In this document: positions 1-8,438 of the stretch, one piece after another | Position numbering within the stretch: the stretch's first letter is position 1 | Layout: each line of letters begins with the position of its first letter | Assembly: GCF_028714215.1 (NCBI RefSeq) | Contig: NZ_JAQTMS010000052.1 | Coordinates: forward strand, 1 to 35,419 | Length of the DNA stretch: 35,419 nt | Source: Rhodoferax sp. | GTDB lineage: Bacteria; Pseudomonadota; Gammaproteobacteria; Burkholderiales; Burkholderiaceae_C | Direction of reading: 5' to 3' | Made by a program: the position numbers and the translations under genes | Notes under the pieces: model-generated | The model's input: the letters and a program-made list of their open reading frames with translations, nothing else | Database searches by the model: none | Told to the model about the DNA's origin: nothing

Positions 1-1
1 G

Positions 2-157
2 CAGGCGCACGGGCTGATCGGGCGGGTGCTGATCGGCGACGTGATTGCCTTCTCACCGCCGCTGATCATTTCCGAGAGCGAGAGCGACACCCTGCTGGAG
101 CGCACCGCTCTGGCCCTGGCCGACACCCTGGCCTGGGTCGAAACATGGCGCACATAA
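2..157 (+). CDS. Class III PLP-dependent aminotransferase, C-terminal fragment
   Basis: Only the last 51 codons lie in the window; the open frame enters from the left edge and stops with TAA at 155-157. The peptide ends with the pattern IGDVIAFSPPLIIS, then an acidic helix and a WVETW tail. This is the usual C-terminus of class III (omega-amino acid, GABA or putrescine type) aminotransferases, which move an amino group from a terminal amine to pyruvate or 2-oxoglutarate. The active-site lysine lies outside the window, so activity cannot be judged. The gene is followed after 57 bases by a polyamine-type ABC importer on the same strand, so the two probably handle the same amine. Family assignment is fairly sure; substrate is unknown. 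Confidence 0.8.
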   Translation, partial: QAHGLIGRVLIGDVIAFSPPLIISESESDTLLERTALALADTLAWVETWRT

Positions 158-173
158 ACGGCTCCGGCCGGAT

Positions 174-195
174 TCTTCGAATATAGTAACGAAGA
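174..195. promoter_or_regulatory. Inverted repeat in the leader of the ABC importer operon
   Basis: TCTTCG (174-179) and CGAAGA (190-195) are perfect 6-base inverted arms around an AT-rich 10-base spacer, 20 bases before the ATPase start codon. It could be an operator overlapping a promoter, or a small hairpin. No strong Shine-Dalgarno sequence is visible before the ATG at 215. The assignment rests on symmetry alone. Confidence 0.3.
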
Positions 196-214
196 CTCCG
201 AAAGTTTATGCACC

Positions 215-1339
215 ATGGCACTGATCGAGTTTGAACATGTCTTCAAGCGCTACCCGGGCAGCAGCAACGCCGCGGTAGACGACTTGAACCTGCACATCGA
301 GGCCGGCGAGTTCCTGACCTTGCTGGGTCCTTCGGGGTCTGGCAAGACCACCACCTTGATGCTGCTGGCCGGCTTCGAAGCGCCCAGTTCGGGCACCATA
401 CGGCTCGATGGCGCATCGATCGAGTCGCTGCCGCCGCACCAGCGCAACATGGGGGTGGTGTTCCAGAGCTATTCCCTGTTCCCCCACATGACGGTGGCGC
501 AAAACGTGGCTTTCCCGCTGTCGGTGCGCAAGGTCGACGCGGCCACCATCGCGGCCAAGGTGACCGCCGCCCTGACCAAGGTGCATCTGGAAAACTACAC
601 CCATCGCAAGCCCAACCAGTTGTCGGGCGGCCAGCAGCAGCGCGTGGCACTGGCACGGGCCCTGGTGTTCGAACCGCGCCTGGTCCTGATGGACGAACCG
701 CTGTCGGCGCTGGACAAGAAACTGCGCGAGGAAATGCAGTTGGAAATCCGCCGGCTGCACCGCGAGCTGGGTGTCACCATGGTCTTCGTCACGCACGACC
801 AGTCGGAGGCCATGACGCTGTCGGACCGGGTCGCGGTGTTCAACCAGGGCCGGATCGAGCAACTCGCTTCGCCGCAGGAGTTGTATGACGCGCCGGCCAA
901 TCCTTTTGTCGCCAGCTTTCTGGGCGACAACAACATGGCGACCTGCACCCTGGAAGCAGGCCCGGGCCTGGACCCGGCAGCCGGGCTGGCGACCCTCAGA
1001 ACCGCCAGCGGACAAAACCTGCAGGCGCGCATTTGCGCCGGCAAGGCGCCACCTGATAACGCTTCCGTCAAGCTTTGCGTGCGACCCGAGTTTCTTTGGG
1101 TGGCCAATGACAACACGGCGCTGGCGACGCCCAACTGCCTGCGCGGCACCCTGCTGGACCTGATTCACCAGGGCGATCACTGGCGCCTGGTGGCGCGACT
1201 GGACGGCCTTGGCAGGAGCGGCGCTGCCGAGGCGCCGCAATGGTTTGCGAAGATCAGCCCGGGGGCCCTGCCCGCGGGTCTGGTGGTGGGGCAGAACGTG
1301 TGTCTTGGGTTCCGCCCCGAAGATGCATGGGTATTTTGA
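215..1339 (+). CDS. ABC transporter ATP-binding protein, PotA/spermidine-putrescine type
   Basis: This 374-residue ATPase energises the importer encoded by the next three genes from the cytoplasmic face. Walker A is GPSGSGKTT at about residues 38-46, the signature LSGGQQQR starts at residue 136, Walker B ends in D160-E161, and the H-loop is in FVTHDQSEAMT. The 130 or so residues after the nucleotide-binding domain match a TOBE regulatory domain (GRIEQLASPQELYDAP linker, then CVRPEF and a final GFRPED). Length and layout match PotA/FbpC-type subunits (CUT1/MOI families). The next gene begins 42 bases downstream. The genes around it suggest polyamines or other organic amines as cargo, but the ATPase itself says nothing about substrate. 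Confidence 0.93.
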   Translation: MALIEFEHVFKRYPGSSNAAVDDLNLHIEAGEFLTLLGPSGSGKTTTLMLLAGFEAPSSGTIRLDGASIESLPPHQRNMGVVFQSYSLFPHMTVAQNVAFPLSVRKVDAATIAAKVTAALTKVHLENYTHRKPNQLSGGQQQRVALARALVFEPRLVLMDEPLSALDKKLREEMQLEIRRLHRELGVTMVFVTHDQSEAMTLSDRVAVFNQGRIEQLASPQELYDAPANPFVASFLGDNNMATCTLEAGPGLDPAAGLATLRTASGQNLQARICAGKAPPDNASVKLCVRPEFLWVANDNTALATPNCLRGTLLDLIHQGDHWRLVARLDGLGRSGAAEAPQWFAKISPGALPAGLVVGQNVCLGFRPEDAWVF

Positions 1340-1381
1340 TCGGTGGATGGGTATCTTATTTTTACAAACAGGAGAACAGGT

Positions 1382-2431
1382 ATGAAGAAGCATGTGTTGG
1401 TAACGATCGCCGGGGCCGTGGCCCTGAGCTGCCTGGGCAGTCAGGCGCTGGCGCAATCGCGCGACCTCAACGTGGTGTCATGGGGCGGTGCCTATCAGGA
1501 CGGCCAGAAGGAAGCGTATTTCAAACCCTTCAATGCCACCGGCACCAAACTGACCGACGAAGCCTGGGACGGCGGCCTGGGCGTGTTGCGCACCAAGATC
1601 AAGGGCGGCAACAGCACCTGGGACGTGGTGCAGGTGGAGCACGATGAGCTGGAGGTCGGCTGCGACGAAGGCCTGTATGAAAAGCTCGATGTCAACAAGA
1701 TTGGCGGTGCTGCGCGCTACCTGCCGGGCACGGTGCAAACTTGCGGTGTCGGCGCCATCATTTACAACCTGGTGCTGGCCTATGACGGCGACAAGATGAA
1801 GGCCGCGCCCAATGGCTGGACCGACTTCTTCGACACCAAGAAGATCCCTGGCAAGCGCTCGATCCGCAACGGTGCCAAATGGAATCTCGAAGTGGCCTTG
1901 ATTGGCGACGGCGTCGCCGCCAAGGACGTCTACAAAGTGCTGCGCACGCCCGAAGGCGTGGAGCGCGCCTTCAAGAAACTCGACACCATCAAGAGCGACC
2001 TGGTGTTCTGGAAGAGCGGCGCACAACCCCCGCAGATGCTGGCCGCCGGCGACGTGGTCATGACCACCGCCTACAACGGACGCATTACCGCAGCCAACGA
2101 GAAGGACAAGAAGAACTTCAAGATGGTCTGGAAAGACACACCCTGGACCATGGACAGCTGGGTCATCATGAAAGGCACGCCGCAAAAAGCCAACGCCGAG
2201 AAGCTGATCGAATTCATGGGCCGTCCGGAAAATCAGGCCAAGCTGCCCAAGTTTGTGCGCTACGGCGTGACCGCCGTTGCGGCGACGCCCCTGATCGACA
2301 AATCCCTGATGGCCGACTTGCCGACCAATCCGGAAATTCACAAACAGGCTTTTGCCGAGGACGTGAAGTTCTGGATCGACAACGGCGACAAGCTGGCCGA
2401 ACGCTGGACCAAGTGGGCCGGCACCAAGTAA
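1382..2431 (+). CDS. ABC transporter periplasmic substrate-binding protein, PotD-like
   Basis: This 349-residue binding protein captures the ligand in the periplasm for the ABC importer. I place the start at the ATG at 1382, preceded by AGGAGAACAGG; an upstream in-frame start at 1343 lacks a ribosome site. The N-terminus MKKHVLVTIAGAVALSCLG ending at AQA is a clear Sec signal peptide. The mature protein starts with LNVVSWGGAYQDG, typical of extracellular solute-binding proteins of the spermidine/putrescine group, and contains MTTAYNGRI and WTMDSWVIMKGTPQK, also typical of this group. It lies between the ATPase and permease genes. Ligand could be a polyamine, an amino compound or an opine-like molecule; the sequence read by eye does not settle this. 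Confidence 0.9.
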   Translation: MKKHVLVTIAGAVALSCLGSQALAQSRDLNVVSWGGAYQDGQKEAYFKPFNATGTKLTDEAWDGGLGVLRTKIKGGNSTWDVVQVEHDELEVGCDEGLYEKLDVNKIGGAARYLPGTVQTCGVGAIIYNLVLAYDGDKMKAAPNGWTDFFDTKKIPGKRSIRNGAKWNLEVALIGDGVAAKDVYKVLRTPEGVERAFKKLDTIKSDLVFWKSGAQPPQMLAAGDVVMTTAYNGRITAANEKDKKNFKMVWKDTPWTMDSWVIMKGTPQKANAEKLIEFMGRPENQAKLPKFVRYGVTAVAATPLIDKSLMADLPTNPEIHKQAFAEDVKFWIDNGDKLAERWTKWAGTK

Positions 2432-2452
2432 GCCTGACGACCTGAAACTGCC

Positions 2453-3631
2453 ATGCTGACGCGCCAACGAACCGCCTTGCTGTTGCCCCTGAGCGGCTTT
2501 CTGCTGGTGTTTTTTGTCGCGCCTCTGGTCTGGCTGCTCTCGTTGGCGGTGCGCGAGGCCGAAGTACCGCGCGCACTGCCTCGAACCCTGACCGTGCTGC
2601 AAAGCTGGCAGGCCGGTCAGGCCGTGCCGCCGACCGTGTTTGCCAGCATGGCGCAGGATCTGCGCGAGGCGCGCGAAGCCAGCACGCTGGCCGATGCCGC
2701 GCGGCGTCTCAATTACGAAGTCAACGGCGTGCGCAGCACGCTGATGCGGGCCGCCCGCGAGATCGAAGCGGCCCCCGCCGGCACGGTCTTCGACGCGGCG
2801 TTTTTCAATACCATCGATCCGACGTTGACGGAGCGTGAATTTTTTGCCGCCGTGCAGCGCGCCCACGGCCCGGTGTCGGGCTACTATCTGCTGGCCGCCT
2901 TCGATCTGGCGCGCAATGCGCAAGGCGACATCGAGCGCGTCTCGGCCGCCAACCGGATCTACGTCGACGTGCTGCTGCGCACCCTGGGCATCAGTGCCAG
3001 CGTCACGCTGCTGTGCCTGCTGCTGGGTTTTCCGGTGGCCATGCTGTTGACCCAGGTGACCGAAAAAACCGCCGACTGGCTGATGATCCTGGTGCTGCTG
3101 CCGTTCTGGACCTCGCTGCTGGTGCGCACCGCGGCCTGGGTGGTGGTGCTGCAGCGTGAAGGCATGGTCAACAGCCTGCTCATGCGCCTGGGTTTCATCT
3201 CGGAGCCCTTGACACTTATCTACAACCGCACCGGCGTCCTGATTGCCATGACGCATGTGCTGCTGCCGTTCATGATCCTGCCGCTCTACAGCGTGCTCAA
3301 GGGCATCCCGTCGCACTACATGCGCGCCGCCGCCAGCCTGGGAGCGCCGCCGCTGATCGCTTTCTTCCGGGTCTACCTGCCGATGGCGGCGCCGGCCATC
3401 GCGGCCGGCTCGGTGATGGTCTTCATCCTGGCGATGGGCTACTACATCACGCCGGCACTGGTGGGCGGCGGTTCGGACCAGATGCTGTCTTATTTTGTCG
3501 CCACCTACACCACCGACACCGGCAACTGGGGGCTGGCGTCGGCGCTGGGCCTGATGATGCTGCTGACCACCCTGATCCTGTACGCGGTGGCCCACAAACT
3601 GTCGGGCGGTCGCGCCCTCTCCATGGGCTGA
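2453..3631 (+). CDS. ABC transporter permease, PotB-like, with a large extra-cytoplasmic insert
   Basis: This inner-membrane permease has 392 residues, roughly 100 more than ordinary PotB-type subunits. The extra length lies between the first membrane segment (about residues 8-32) and the next (about residues 178-200). This stretch of about 140 residues is hydrophilic, rich in Ala, Arg and Glu, and should face the periplasm. The rest is typical: several membrane segments, and the ATPase-docking EAA loop MRAAASLGAPP with FRVYLP near residues 285-306. It starts 21 bases after the binding-protein gene and ends 7 bases before the second permease, so the operon is tight. The insert's role is unknown; similar long first loops occur in some proteobacterial permeases of this family. 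Confidence 0.9.
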   Translation: MLTRQRTALLLPLSGFLLVFFVAPLVWLLSLAVREAEVPRALPRTLTVLQSWQAGQAVPPTVFASMAQDLREAREASTLADAARRLNYEVNGVRSTLMRAAREIEAAPAGTVFDAAFFNTIDPTLTEREFFAAVQRAHGPVSGYYLLAAFDLARNAQGDIERVSAANRIYVDVLLRTLGISASVTLLCLLLGFPVAMLLTQVTEKTADWLMILVLLPFWTSLLVRTAAWVVVLQREGMVNSLLMRLGFISEPLTLIYNRTGVLIAMTHVLLPFMILPLYSVLKGIPSHYMRAAASLGAPPLIAFFRVYLPMAAPAIAAGSVMVFILAMGYYITPALVGGGSDQMLSYFVATYTTDTGNWGLASALGLMMLLTTLILYAVAHKLSGGRALSMG

Positions 3632-3638
3632 TCCCGGT

Positions 3639-4445
3639 ATGCAGCGTTTCAAATTCCCCTGGAAGCCCATTTACTGGCTGTTGTGCGCCTGCGTGCTGGT
3701 ATTTCTGCTGGCACCGATCGCGGCCATCATCCCGCTGTCGTTCTCCAGCGGTTCCTTTCTGACCTACCCCCTTCCCGGCTTGTCGCTGCGCTGGTACCAG
3801 GAGGTGCTGGGCGGCGGCAAATGGCTCACCGCGTTGGGCAATTCGCTGTACGTGGGCGCCTTCGCCACCGCCTGTTCCGTGCTGCTGGGCACGCTGGCGG
3901 CGCTGGGCCTGATGCGACACAAGGCGTGGTGGATAGAAGCGCTCAAACTGGTGGTGCTGTCGCCCATGATCGTGCCGGTGATCCTGATCGCCGTGGCCTC
4001 CTACTTTTTCCTGGCGCCGCTGTCGCTCACCAGCACTTACAGCGGCCTGATCATCGCGCACACCGTGATTGCGGTGCCCTTTGTCGTGGTGCCGGTGCTG
4101 ACCGCGCTGGAACTGCTGGACCCCAATCTGGCGCGCGCCGCCGCCGCCTGCGGTGCCGTGCCGCGCGTCACTTTCCTGCGCGTGACGCTGCCCAGCATCA
4201 TGCCGGCGATGGCCTCGGGCGCCCTGTTTGCCTTCGCCGCCTCGTTCGACGATGTCGTCATCGCCTTGCTGATTGCCGGACCCGATCAACGCACGCTGCC
4301 GCGCGAGATGTTCTCCGGGCTGCGCGACAGCATGACGCCGGCCCTGACGGCGGTGGCCACCATCATGATTATTTTCTCCACCACGCTGTTCCTGTTGATG
4401 CAGATGCTGCAACGCAGAACCCGCCGCGCCGCGAAAGCCAAATAA
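3639..4445 (+). CDS. ABC transporter permease, PotC-like
   Basis: The second inner-membrane permease of the importer, 268 residues, a normal length for PotC. A membrane segment at about residues 10-33 is followed by about five more. The cytoplasmic EAA loop is LARAAAACGAVPRVTFLRVTLP, the contact site for the ATPase. FAASFDDVVIALLIAGP near the end is a strong PotC/YdcV family pattern. The gene follows the first permease by 7 bases and precedes the SDR gene by 6, so all are likely one transcript. Together with 215-3631 it completes a heterodimeric importer. Confidence 0.93.
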   Translation: MQRFKFPWKPIYWLLCACVLVFLLAPIAAIIPLSFSSGSFLTYPLPGLSLRWYQEVLGGGKWLTALGNSLYVGAFATACSVLLGTLAALGLMRHKAWWIEALKLVVLSPMIVPVILIAVASYFFLAPLSLTSTYSGLIIAHTVIAVPFVVVPVLTALELLDPNLARAAAACGAVPRVTFLRVTLPSIMPAMASGALFAFAASFDDVVIALLIAGPDQRTLPREMFSGLRDSMTPALTAVATIMIIFSTTLFLLMQMLQRRTRRAAKAK

Positions 4446-4451
4446 TTTCCC

Positions 4452-5189
4452 ATGTCCGAACAAAAAACGGCCATCGTCACGGGCGCCAGCCGCGGCATCG
4501 GCCACGGCGTTGCCCAGCGTTTTCGCAATCTGGGCTGGCGCGTCATCACCGTGTCGCGCCAGCCCTTGCCGGACCAGTGTCCCTGGGCGGCGGAACAGAA
4601 CACCCATGTGCAGCTCGACTTGTCCGATCTGGACGAGATCACAAAAACGGTGGATGCGCTGCGACCGCTGCTGGGCGGCTCCAAACTGCACGCGCTGGTC
4701 AACAATGCCGGCATCTCGCCCAAGGGACCGGCCGGCGAGCGCGTCAACTCCCTGACCACCGACCTCAAGGTCTGGCAGGCGATGTACAACACCAATTTTT
4801 ACGCGCCGCTGATCCTGACCCGCGGCTTTGCCCAGGAACTCTCCAATGCCAAGGGATCGGTGGTCAACCTGTGCTCCATCGCGGGCTACCGGGTGCACCC
4901 TTTTGCCGGCGCCGCCTACGCCACCTCCAAAGCCGCGCTGGCGGCGCTGACCCGCGAGATGGCGGCCGACATGGCGCCGCTGGGCGTGCGCGTCAACGCC
5001 ATTGCGCCGGGCGAAATCAACACCTCCATCCTGTCGCCCATGACCAGCCAAATCGTGGACAACGACATTCCGATGCGCCGCCTGGGCGAGGTCTCCGAGG
5101 TGGTCGACCTGATCGAGTTCCTGTGCAGCGAAAAGTCGTCCTACATCACCGGCGCCGAAATCGCCATCGACGGCGGCCAGCGCGTTTGA
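4452..5189 (+). CDS. Short-chain dehydrogenase/reductase (SDR)
   Basis: A 245-residue NAD(P)-dependent oxidoreductase of the classical SDR family. The cofactor motif TGASRGIG occupies residues 10-17, NNAGIS follows in the middle, and the catalytic set is Ser142, Tyr156 and Lys160 (YATSK). The C-terminus SSYITGAEIAIDGGQRV is the usual FabG-like ending. It begins 6 bases after the permease gene and is therefore probably the last gene of the transport operon, oxidising or reducing the imported compound or the aldehyde made from it by the upstream aminotransferase. The exact substrate cannot be told from sequence. Annotation as 3-oxoacyl-ACP reductase would be a family default, not evidence of fatty-acid synthesis. 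Confidence 0.92.
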   Translation: MSEQKTAIVTGASRGIGHGVAQRFRNLGWRVITVSRQPLPDQCPWAAEQNTHVQLDLSDLDEITKTVDALRPLLGGSKLHALVNNAGISPKGPAGERVNSLTTDLKVWQAMYNTNFYAPLILTRGFAQELSNAKGSVVNLCSIAGYRVHPFAGAAYATSKAALAALTREMAADMAPLGVRVNAIAPGEINTSILSPMTSQIVDNDIPMRRLGEVSEVVDLIEFLCSEKSSYITGAEIAIDGGQRV

Positions 5190-5262
5190 GGCTGCACCTG
5201 CAAACAGCCGGCAGCTCTGCTAAAGTTGGACGCATCATTCACCTCAGATCAGTCTCATCCTC

Positions 5263-6243
5263 ATGCAATATCGACGTCTTGGCCGTAGCGGCTTGCAGAT
5301 CAGCGAACTTTCACTCGGCTCCTGGGTGACTTACCACAACCAGGTGGACGTGGCGGCAGCCCGTGAGATGCTGGCGGCGGCGATGGATGCTGGTGTCAAT
5401 TTTTTCGACAACGCCGAGGCCTATGCCGTTGGCAAAAGCGAGACCGTGATGGGTGAAGCCATCAAGGCGCTGAAATGGCCGCGCCTGAACTACGTCGTGT
5501 CGACCAAGTTCTTCTGGGGCCTGGACCGCGAGGGCCAATCAGTCAACCGCAAAGACACGCTGAACCGCAAATACCTGATGCAGGCCATTGACGGCTCGCT
5601 CAAGCGCATGGGGCTGGACTTCATCGATCTGGTCTATTGCCACCGCAGCGATCCCAACACACCGATAGAAGAAACCGTGTGGGCCATGAGCGACATGATC
5701 AGCCGTGGCAAGGCGCTCTACTGGGGCACCAGCGAATGGTCGGCCGACGATATCCGTGCGGCCTGGAACATTGCCGAGCGACACCACCTGCACAAGCCGG
5801 TGATGGAGCAGCCGCAGTACCACCTGTTTCACCGCAAGCGGGTCGAGCAGGAATACAAGCGGCTCTACGAAGACATCGGGCTGGGCCTGACCACCTGGAG
5901 TCCACTGGCCAGCGGTCTGCTCACCGGGAAATACCGCAATGGCATTCCGGCCGGCAGCCGCGGCGCCCTGGAAGGCATGGGCTTCCTGGTCAAGGGACTG
6001 ACCGACGCCGCCCGCAATGCCGCCGTGACGCAACTGGAGGCCGTCGCCACCGAGCTGGATTGCAGCCTGAGTCAGTTGGCGATTGCCTGGGCGGCGCGCA
6101 ATCCACGGGTCAGCACGGTCATCACCGGTGCCTCCAACCTGGCCCAGTTGCAGGACAATCTGGGCGCCGTCAAGGTACTGCCGCAACTCACCCCCGAGCT
6201 GATGGCGCGCATCGACCTGATCAGTTCGCCGCTGGCCAGCTGA
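5263..6243 (+). CDS. Aldo/keto reductase, potassium-channel beta-subunit-like
   Basis: A 326-residue soluble NADPH-dependent aldehyde/ketone reductase. The catalytic tetrad is visible: Asp49 and Tyr54 in [14 protein letters not shown], Lys82 in VVSTKFF, and His127 in DLVYCHRSD. The sequence [23 protein letters not shown] and the C-terminal [15 protein letters not shown] are characteristic of the AKR6/Kv-beta-like branch common in bacteria. It is separated from the SDR gene by 73 bases that include room for a promoter, so it may be its own unit. No specific pathway is indicated; detoxification of reactive aldehydes is a common role for this family. Confidence 0.92.
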   Translation: MQYRRLGRSGLQISELSLGSWVTYHNQVDVAAAREMLAAAMDAGVNFFDNAEAYAVGKSETVMGEAIKALKWPRLNYVVSTKFFWGLDREGQSVNRKDTLNRKYLMQAIDGSLKRMGLDFIDLVYCHRSDPNTPIEETVWAMSDMISRGKALYWGTSEWSADDIRAAWNIAERHHLHKPVMEQPQYHLFHRKRVEQEYKRLYEDIGLGLTTWSPLASGLLTGKYRNGIPAGSRGALEGMGFLVKGLTDAARNAAVTQLEAVATELDCSLSQLAIAWAARNPRVSTVITGASNLAQLQDNLGAVKVLPQLTPELMARIDLISSPLAS

Positions 6244-6331
6244 AACCACGGTCGATCAGGTAAAATTGGACCATTGCGGGATGGAGACTACAACGGTGCA
6301 ACCGTGGACTGTGGCCCCAACCGATCAAAAC

Positions 6332-6405
6332 GCGGGTGTAGTTCAATGGTAGAACGGCAGCTTCCCAAGCTTCATACGAGGGTTCGATTCCCTTCACCCG
6401 CTCCA
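6332..6405 (+). tRNA. tRNA-Gly, anticodon CCC
   Basis: A complete 74-base cloverleaf with CCA encoded. The acceptor stem pairs GCGGGTG (6332-6338) with CACCCGC (6395-6401), the D stem is GTTC/GAAC, and the T arm is GAGGG-TTCGATT-CCCTT. The anticodon loop TTCCCAA (6362-6368) carries CCC at 6364-6366, reading GGG glycine codons. The anticodon stem has one C-T mismatch (6358/6372). TAAAAT at 6260-6265 could be a -10 element, but no convincing -35 is placed before it. It stands alone, not in a tRNA cluster. Confidence 0.95.
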
Positions 6406-6473
6406 CGCCCCGCGATCCTGCGCCGGCCGTCGGACCTCTTCCCATTGACTCCTTTCAAGCCCATCGGGGACGT

Positions 6474-6485
6474 CGTGTAAACACG
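6474..6485. promoter_or_regulatory. Short palindrome upstream of the universal stress protein gene
   Basis: CGTGT-AA-ACACG is a perfect inverted repeat, 40 bases before the stress-protein start codon, in the 120-base gap after the tRNA. Its position suits an operator near the promoter. No clear -35/-10 pair accompanies it, so the call is tentative. Confidence 0.25.
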
Positions 6486-6525
6486 TTTCCTGCCTTATTC
6501 AACAATCTGCAAACAGGAGAGAACC

Positions 6526-6921
6526 ATGACCATACTTGTAGCCTATGTGCCACGCCCCGAGGGTCAAGCGGCCCTGGACAAAGGCATCGAAATTGCCAAA
6601 CGCCGCAGCGAACGTCTGGTGGTGGTCAACGCCAGCCCCGGCGGAGCGAAGGAAGACCCCTCGTTCGCCGATGTCCAGGACTACGAGCGCGTCCAACAGT
6701 TGCTGGCGGACAGCGGTCTCGACGCAGAACTGAAACAATACGTTCGAGGCAAAAATGCGGTCGAGGAAATTGAAGCCCTGGTCGAGGCCCTGCAGGTGTC
6801 GGTGCTGATCATTGGCCTGAGAAAACGCTCCCCGGTGGGCAAGCTCATCATGGGCAGCGTGGCCCAGGAGCTGCTTCTTTCGGTGTCCTGTCCGGTCTTG
6901 GCCGTCAAGTCGGCCGGGTAA
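6526..6921 (+). CDS. Universal stress protein, UspA family
   Basis: A 131-residue single-domain universal stress protein, slightly shorter than the usual 140-150. It starts MTILVAYVPRPEG, with the first beta strand of the fold, and is preceded by a good ribosome site (AGGAGAGAACC). The C-terminal nucleotide-binding motif is recognisable as IIGLRKRSPVGKLIMGS: compared with the canonical G-2X-G-9X-G-S, the second glycine is a lysine, so ATP binding is plausible but not assured. SCPVLAVK closes the fold as usual. It is likely a monocistronic stress-response gene, converging on the gene at 6963-7388. Its target is unknown. Confidence 0.9.
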   Translation: MTILVAYVPRPEGQAALDKGIEIAKRRSERLVVVNASPGGAKEDPSFADVQDYERVQQLLADSGLDAELKQYVRGKNAVEEIEALVEALQVSVLIIGLRKRSPVGKLIMGSVAQELLLSVSCPVLAVKSAG

Positions 6922-6962
6922 CAATTCCGCGGATCGGACCCCACGCGCAGCCCGACAGGCGG

Positions 6963-7388
6963 CTAGGTCGGCAGCGGCATGCTGTGCCACCACAAGCGGC
7001 AATCGGTGCACAAGCCGCCACTGAAAGAGGCTTGCAGCACACCGTCAAGAACCATGCGCGGCAGCGGGTCGCCCGGCTTGCGGGCAATCAGGTTGGTACC
7101 GGTCGAGGCCGCCCAGATTCGAAAGAGTTCCTCGGACGCCACCTGGTAAGTGACATGCCAGTGTGCCACCCCGCTGCCGGGTGCCGAGGCCAGAACCTCA
7201 AAGCCAAGTTCAATATCGTTTTGATGTTTGATGCGCTGCCAGTAGGCTGCCAGTTGGGCATGGCCGCGCTGGCTGGCGAACGGCGTGTTGTGGTAGACGC
7301 CATCCTCGGCAAAAAGCGCGCAGAACGCTTTTTCGTCCTTGCCTTCCCAGGCGCTCTTGTAACCCCGCATGAACTGTTCAATGTCCAT
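6963..7388 (-). CDS. Nuclear transport factor 2 / SnoaL-like family protein
   Basis: This codes for 141 residues from the ATG at 7388, chosen because GGAGAG lies just before it; an earlier in-frame ATG at 7406 has no ribosome site. The N-terminal pattern FMRGYKSAWEGKDEKAFCALFAEDGVYHNTPF is typical of the cone-shaped alpha+beta NTF2/SnoaL fold, followed by a GHAQLAAYW helix and a sheet-rich second half. Members include small isomerases, hydrolases and ligand-binding proteins, so no reaction can be named. It converges with the stress-protein gene and lies just downstream of the LysR gene on the same strand (93 bases), but co-transcription is uncertain. Confidence 0.8.
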   Translation of the reverse strand: MDIEQFMRGYKSAWEGKDEKAFCALFAEDGVYHNTPFASQRGHAQLAAYWQRIKHQNDIELGFEVLASAPGSGVAHWHVTYQVASEELFRIWAASTGTNLIARKPGDPLPRMVLDGVLQASFSGGLCTDCRLWWHSMPLPT

Positions 7389-7481
7389 TTTTCTCTCCGT
7401 TGCCAAGAGGCCGATGGTACTACCGTCGACCGCTTCACGACCACCCTGAGCCGCTCTTCGTCGGCCCGGTGAAGCTCGGAT

Positions 7482-8429
7482 TCAACGCTGGCGCCGCCCG
7501 GCCGATGGCGCGCTGGTGGAAGCGCGTGCCGGGTGGCGGGTCTGTTGCTGCAACAATTCCAGCATCGCCTGCGCCGCCGGCGTCAGAGCGCCCTCCCTGC
7601 GCTTGACAAGGCCGATCGAGCGGTGAATCTGGGGACTGACCAAGGGCCGGCGCACAAGGCCCGCGCCGCTGATCACGTCGGCCGCCATCGCCGGCAGGGC
7701 AGCGACACCCAGTTGCGCCAGCACCATGGCGCCCAGAGTGGCCAGATGGCTGGCCTCGTAGGCCGGATGAAACTGGAAACCATTTTTCAGCGCGGCGGCA
7801 TCCACATACTGACGCACGCTGGTCGGACGCGGCATCGAGATGTGCGGCCAGGCCAGCGTATCGGTGAAACGCAGGCTGCCTGTTTCAAGCCCCAGCGGAT
7901 GCTGCAGCGCCGCCAGCAGCACAAAAGTGTCGGTTGTCAACGGCAGGTAATCCAGATCGGCGTAGGCCGGATTGGCGGCCGTCAGCGCAAAGTCGACGCG
8001 CCCTTCCCGTACCAGTTCGAAGGCCGGCTCCGACAAGGTGTCGATCAGCGACAGTTTGATCTCAGGATATTTCTTGCCGAAGGCACGGAACAGCTCCGGG
8101 ACGATGCACGCCGCCAGCGACGGCAAGGCCGCCAGCGCCACGCTGCCCTTGCGCACCAGGGCCACGTCGCGCACCGCGCTGGCCGTGCGCTCCAGTTCGG
8201 ACAGCAGTTGATCGGCGTGCGAGGCCAGCACCGCGCCGGCCGCCGTCAAGGCAACAGCACGCGTCGTGCGATCGAACAAGCGGGCGCCGAACACCTGTTC
8301 CAGCCGGACGATCAGGGTCGACAGGGCGGACTGTGAAAGGTGAATCTGCCGCGCCGCCTGGCTGAAGCTCAAGGTCCGCGCCAGCGCGAGAAATGCGCGC
8401 AGGTCGCGCGCCGACATATTTATTTCCAT
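7482..8429 (-). CDS. LysR-family transcriptional regulator
   Basis: A 315-residue DNA-binding regulator. The N-terminal winged helix-turn-helix is RDLRAFLALARTLSFSQAA, then QIHLSQSALSTLIVRLE and FDRTTRAVALTAAG, the standard LysR pattern. The C-terminal two thirds form the periplasmic-binding-protein-like effector domain (for example LPSLAACIVPELFRAF and VREGRVDFAL). I chose the ATG at 8429; an ATG four codons later (8417) is equally possible. It is transcribed away from the dehydrogenase/BKACE pair starting at 8520, the usual LysR arrangement, so it most likely controls that pair in response to a pathway acid. Confidence 0.93.
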   Translation of the reverse strand: MEINMSARDLRAFLALARTLSFSQAARQIHLSQSALSTLIVRLEQVFGARLFDRTTRAVALTAAGAVLASHADQLLSELERTASAVRDVALVRKGSVALAALPSLAACIVPELFRAFGKKYPEIKLSLIDTLSEPAFELVREGRVDFALTAANPAYADLDYLPLTTDTFVLLAALQHPLGLETGSLRFTDTLAWPHISMPRPTSVRQYVDAAALKNGFQFHPAYEASHLATLGAMVLAQLGVAALPAMAADVISGAGLVRRPLVSPQIHRSIGLVKRREGALTPAAQAMLELLQQQTRHPARASTSAPSAGRRQR

Positions 8430-8438
8430 GGTCGATAA

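Noticed and set aside
1478..3670. Long minus-strand open frame (730 codons) opposite the binding protein and permease genes
   Set aside because: Composition is His/Gln/Arg/Gly-rich with no recognisable domain, as expected for the antisense of GC-rich coding DNA; the plus-strand genes have clear family motifs.
3683..5329. Plus-strand open frame of 548 codons in another frame of the permease and SDR genes
   Set aside because: It overlaps three recognised genes out of frame and shows no domain.
6332..6405. tRNA-Gly as an attachment site for an integrated element
   Set aside because: tRNA genes are common integration sites, but there is no integrase, no repeated tRNA end and no phage gene in the window.
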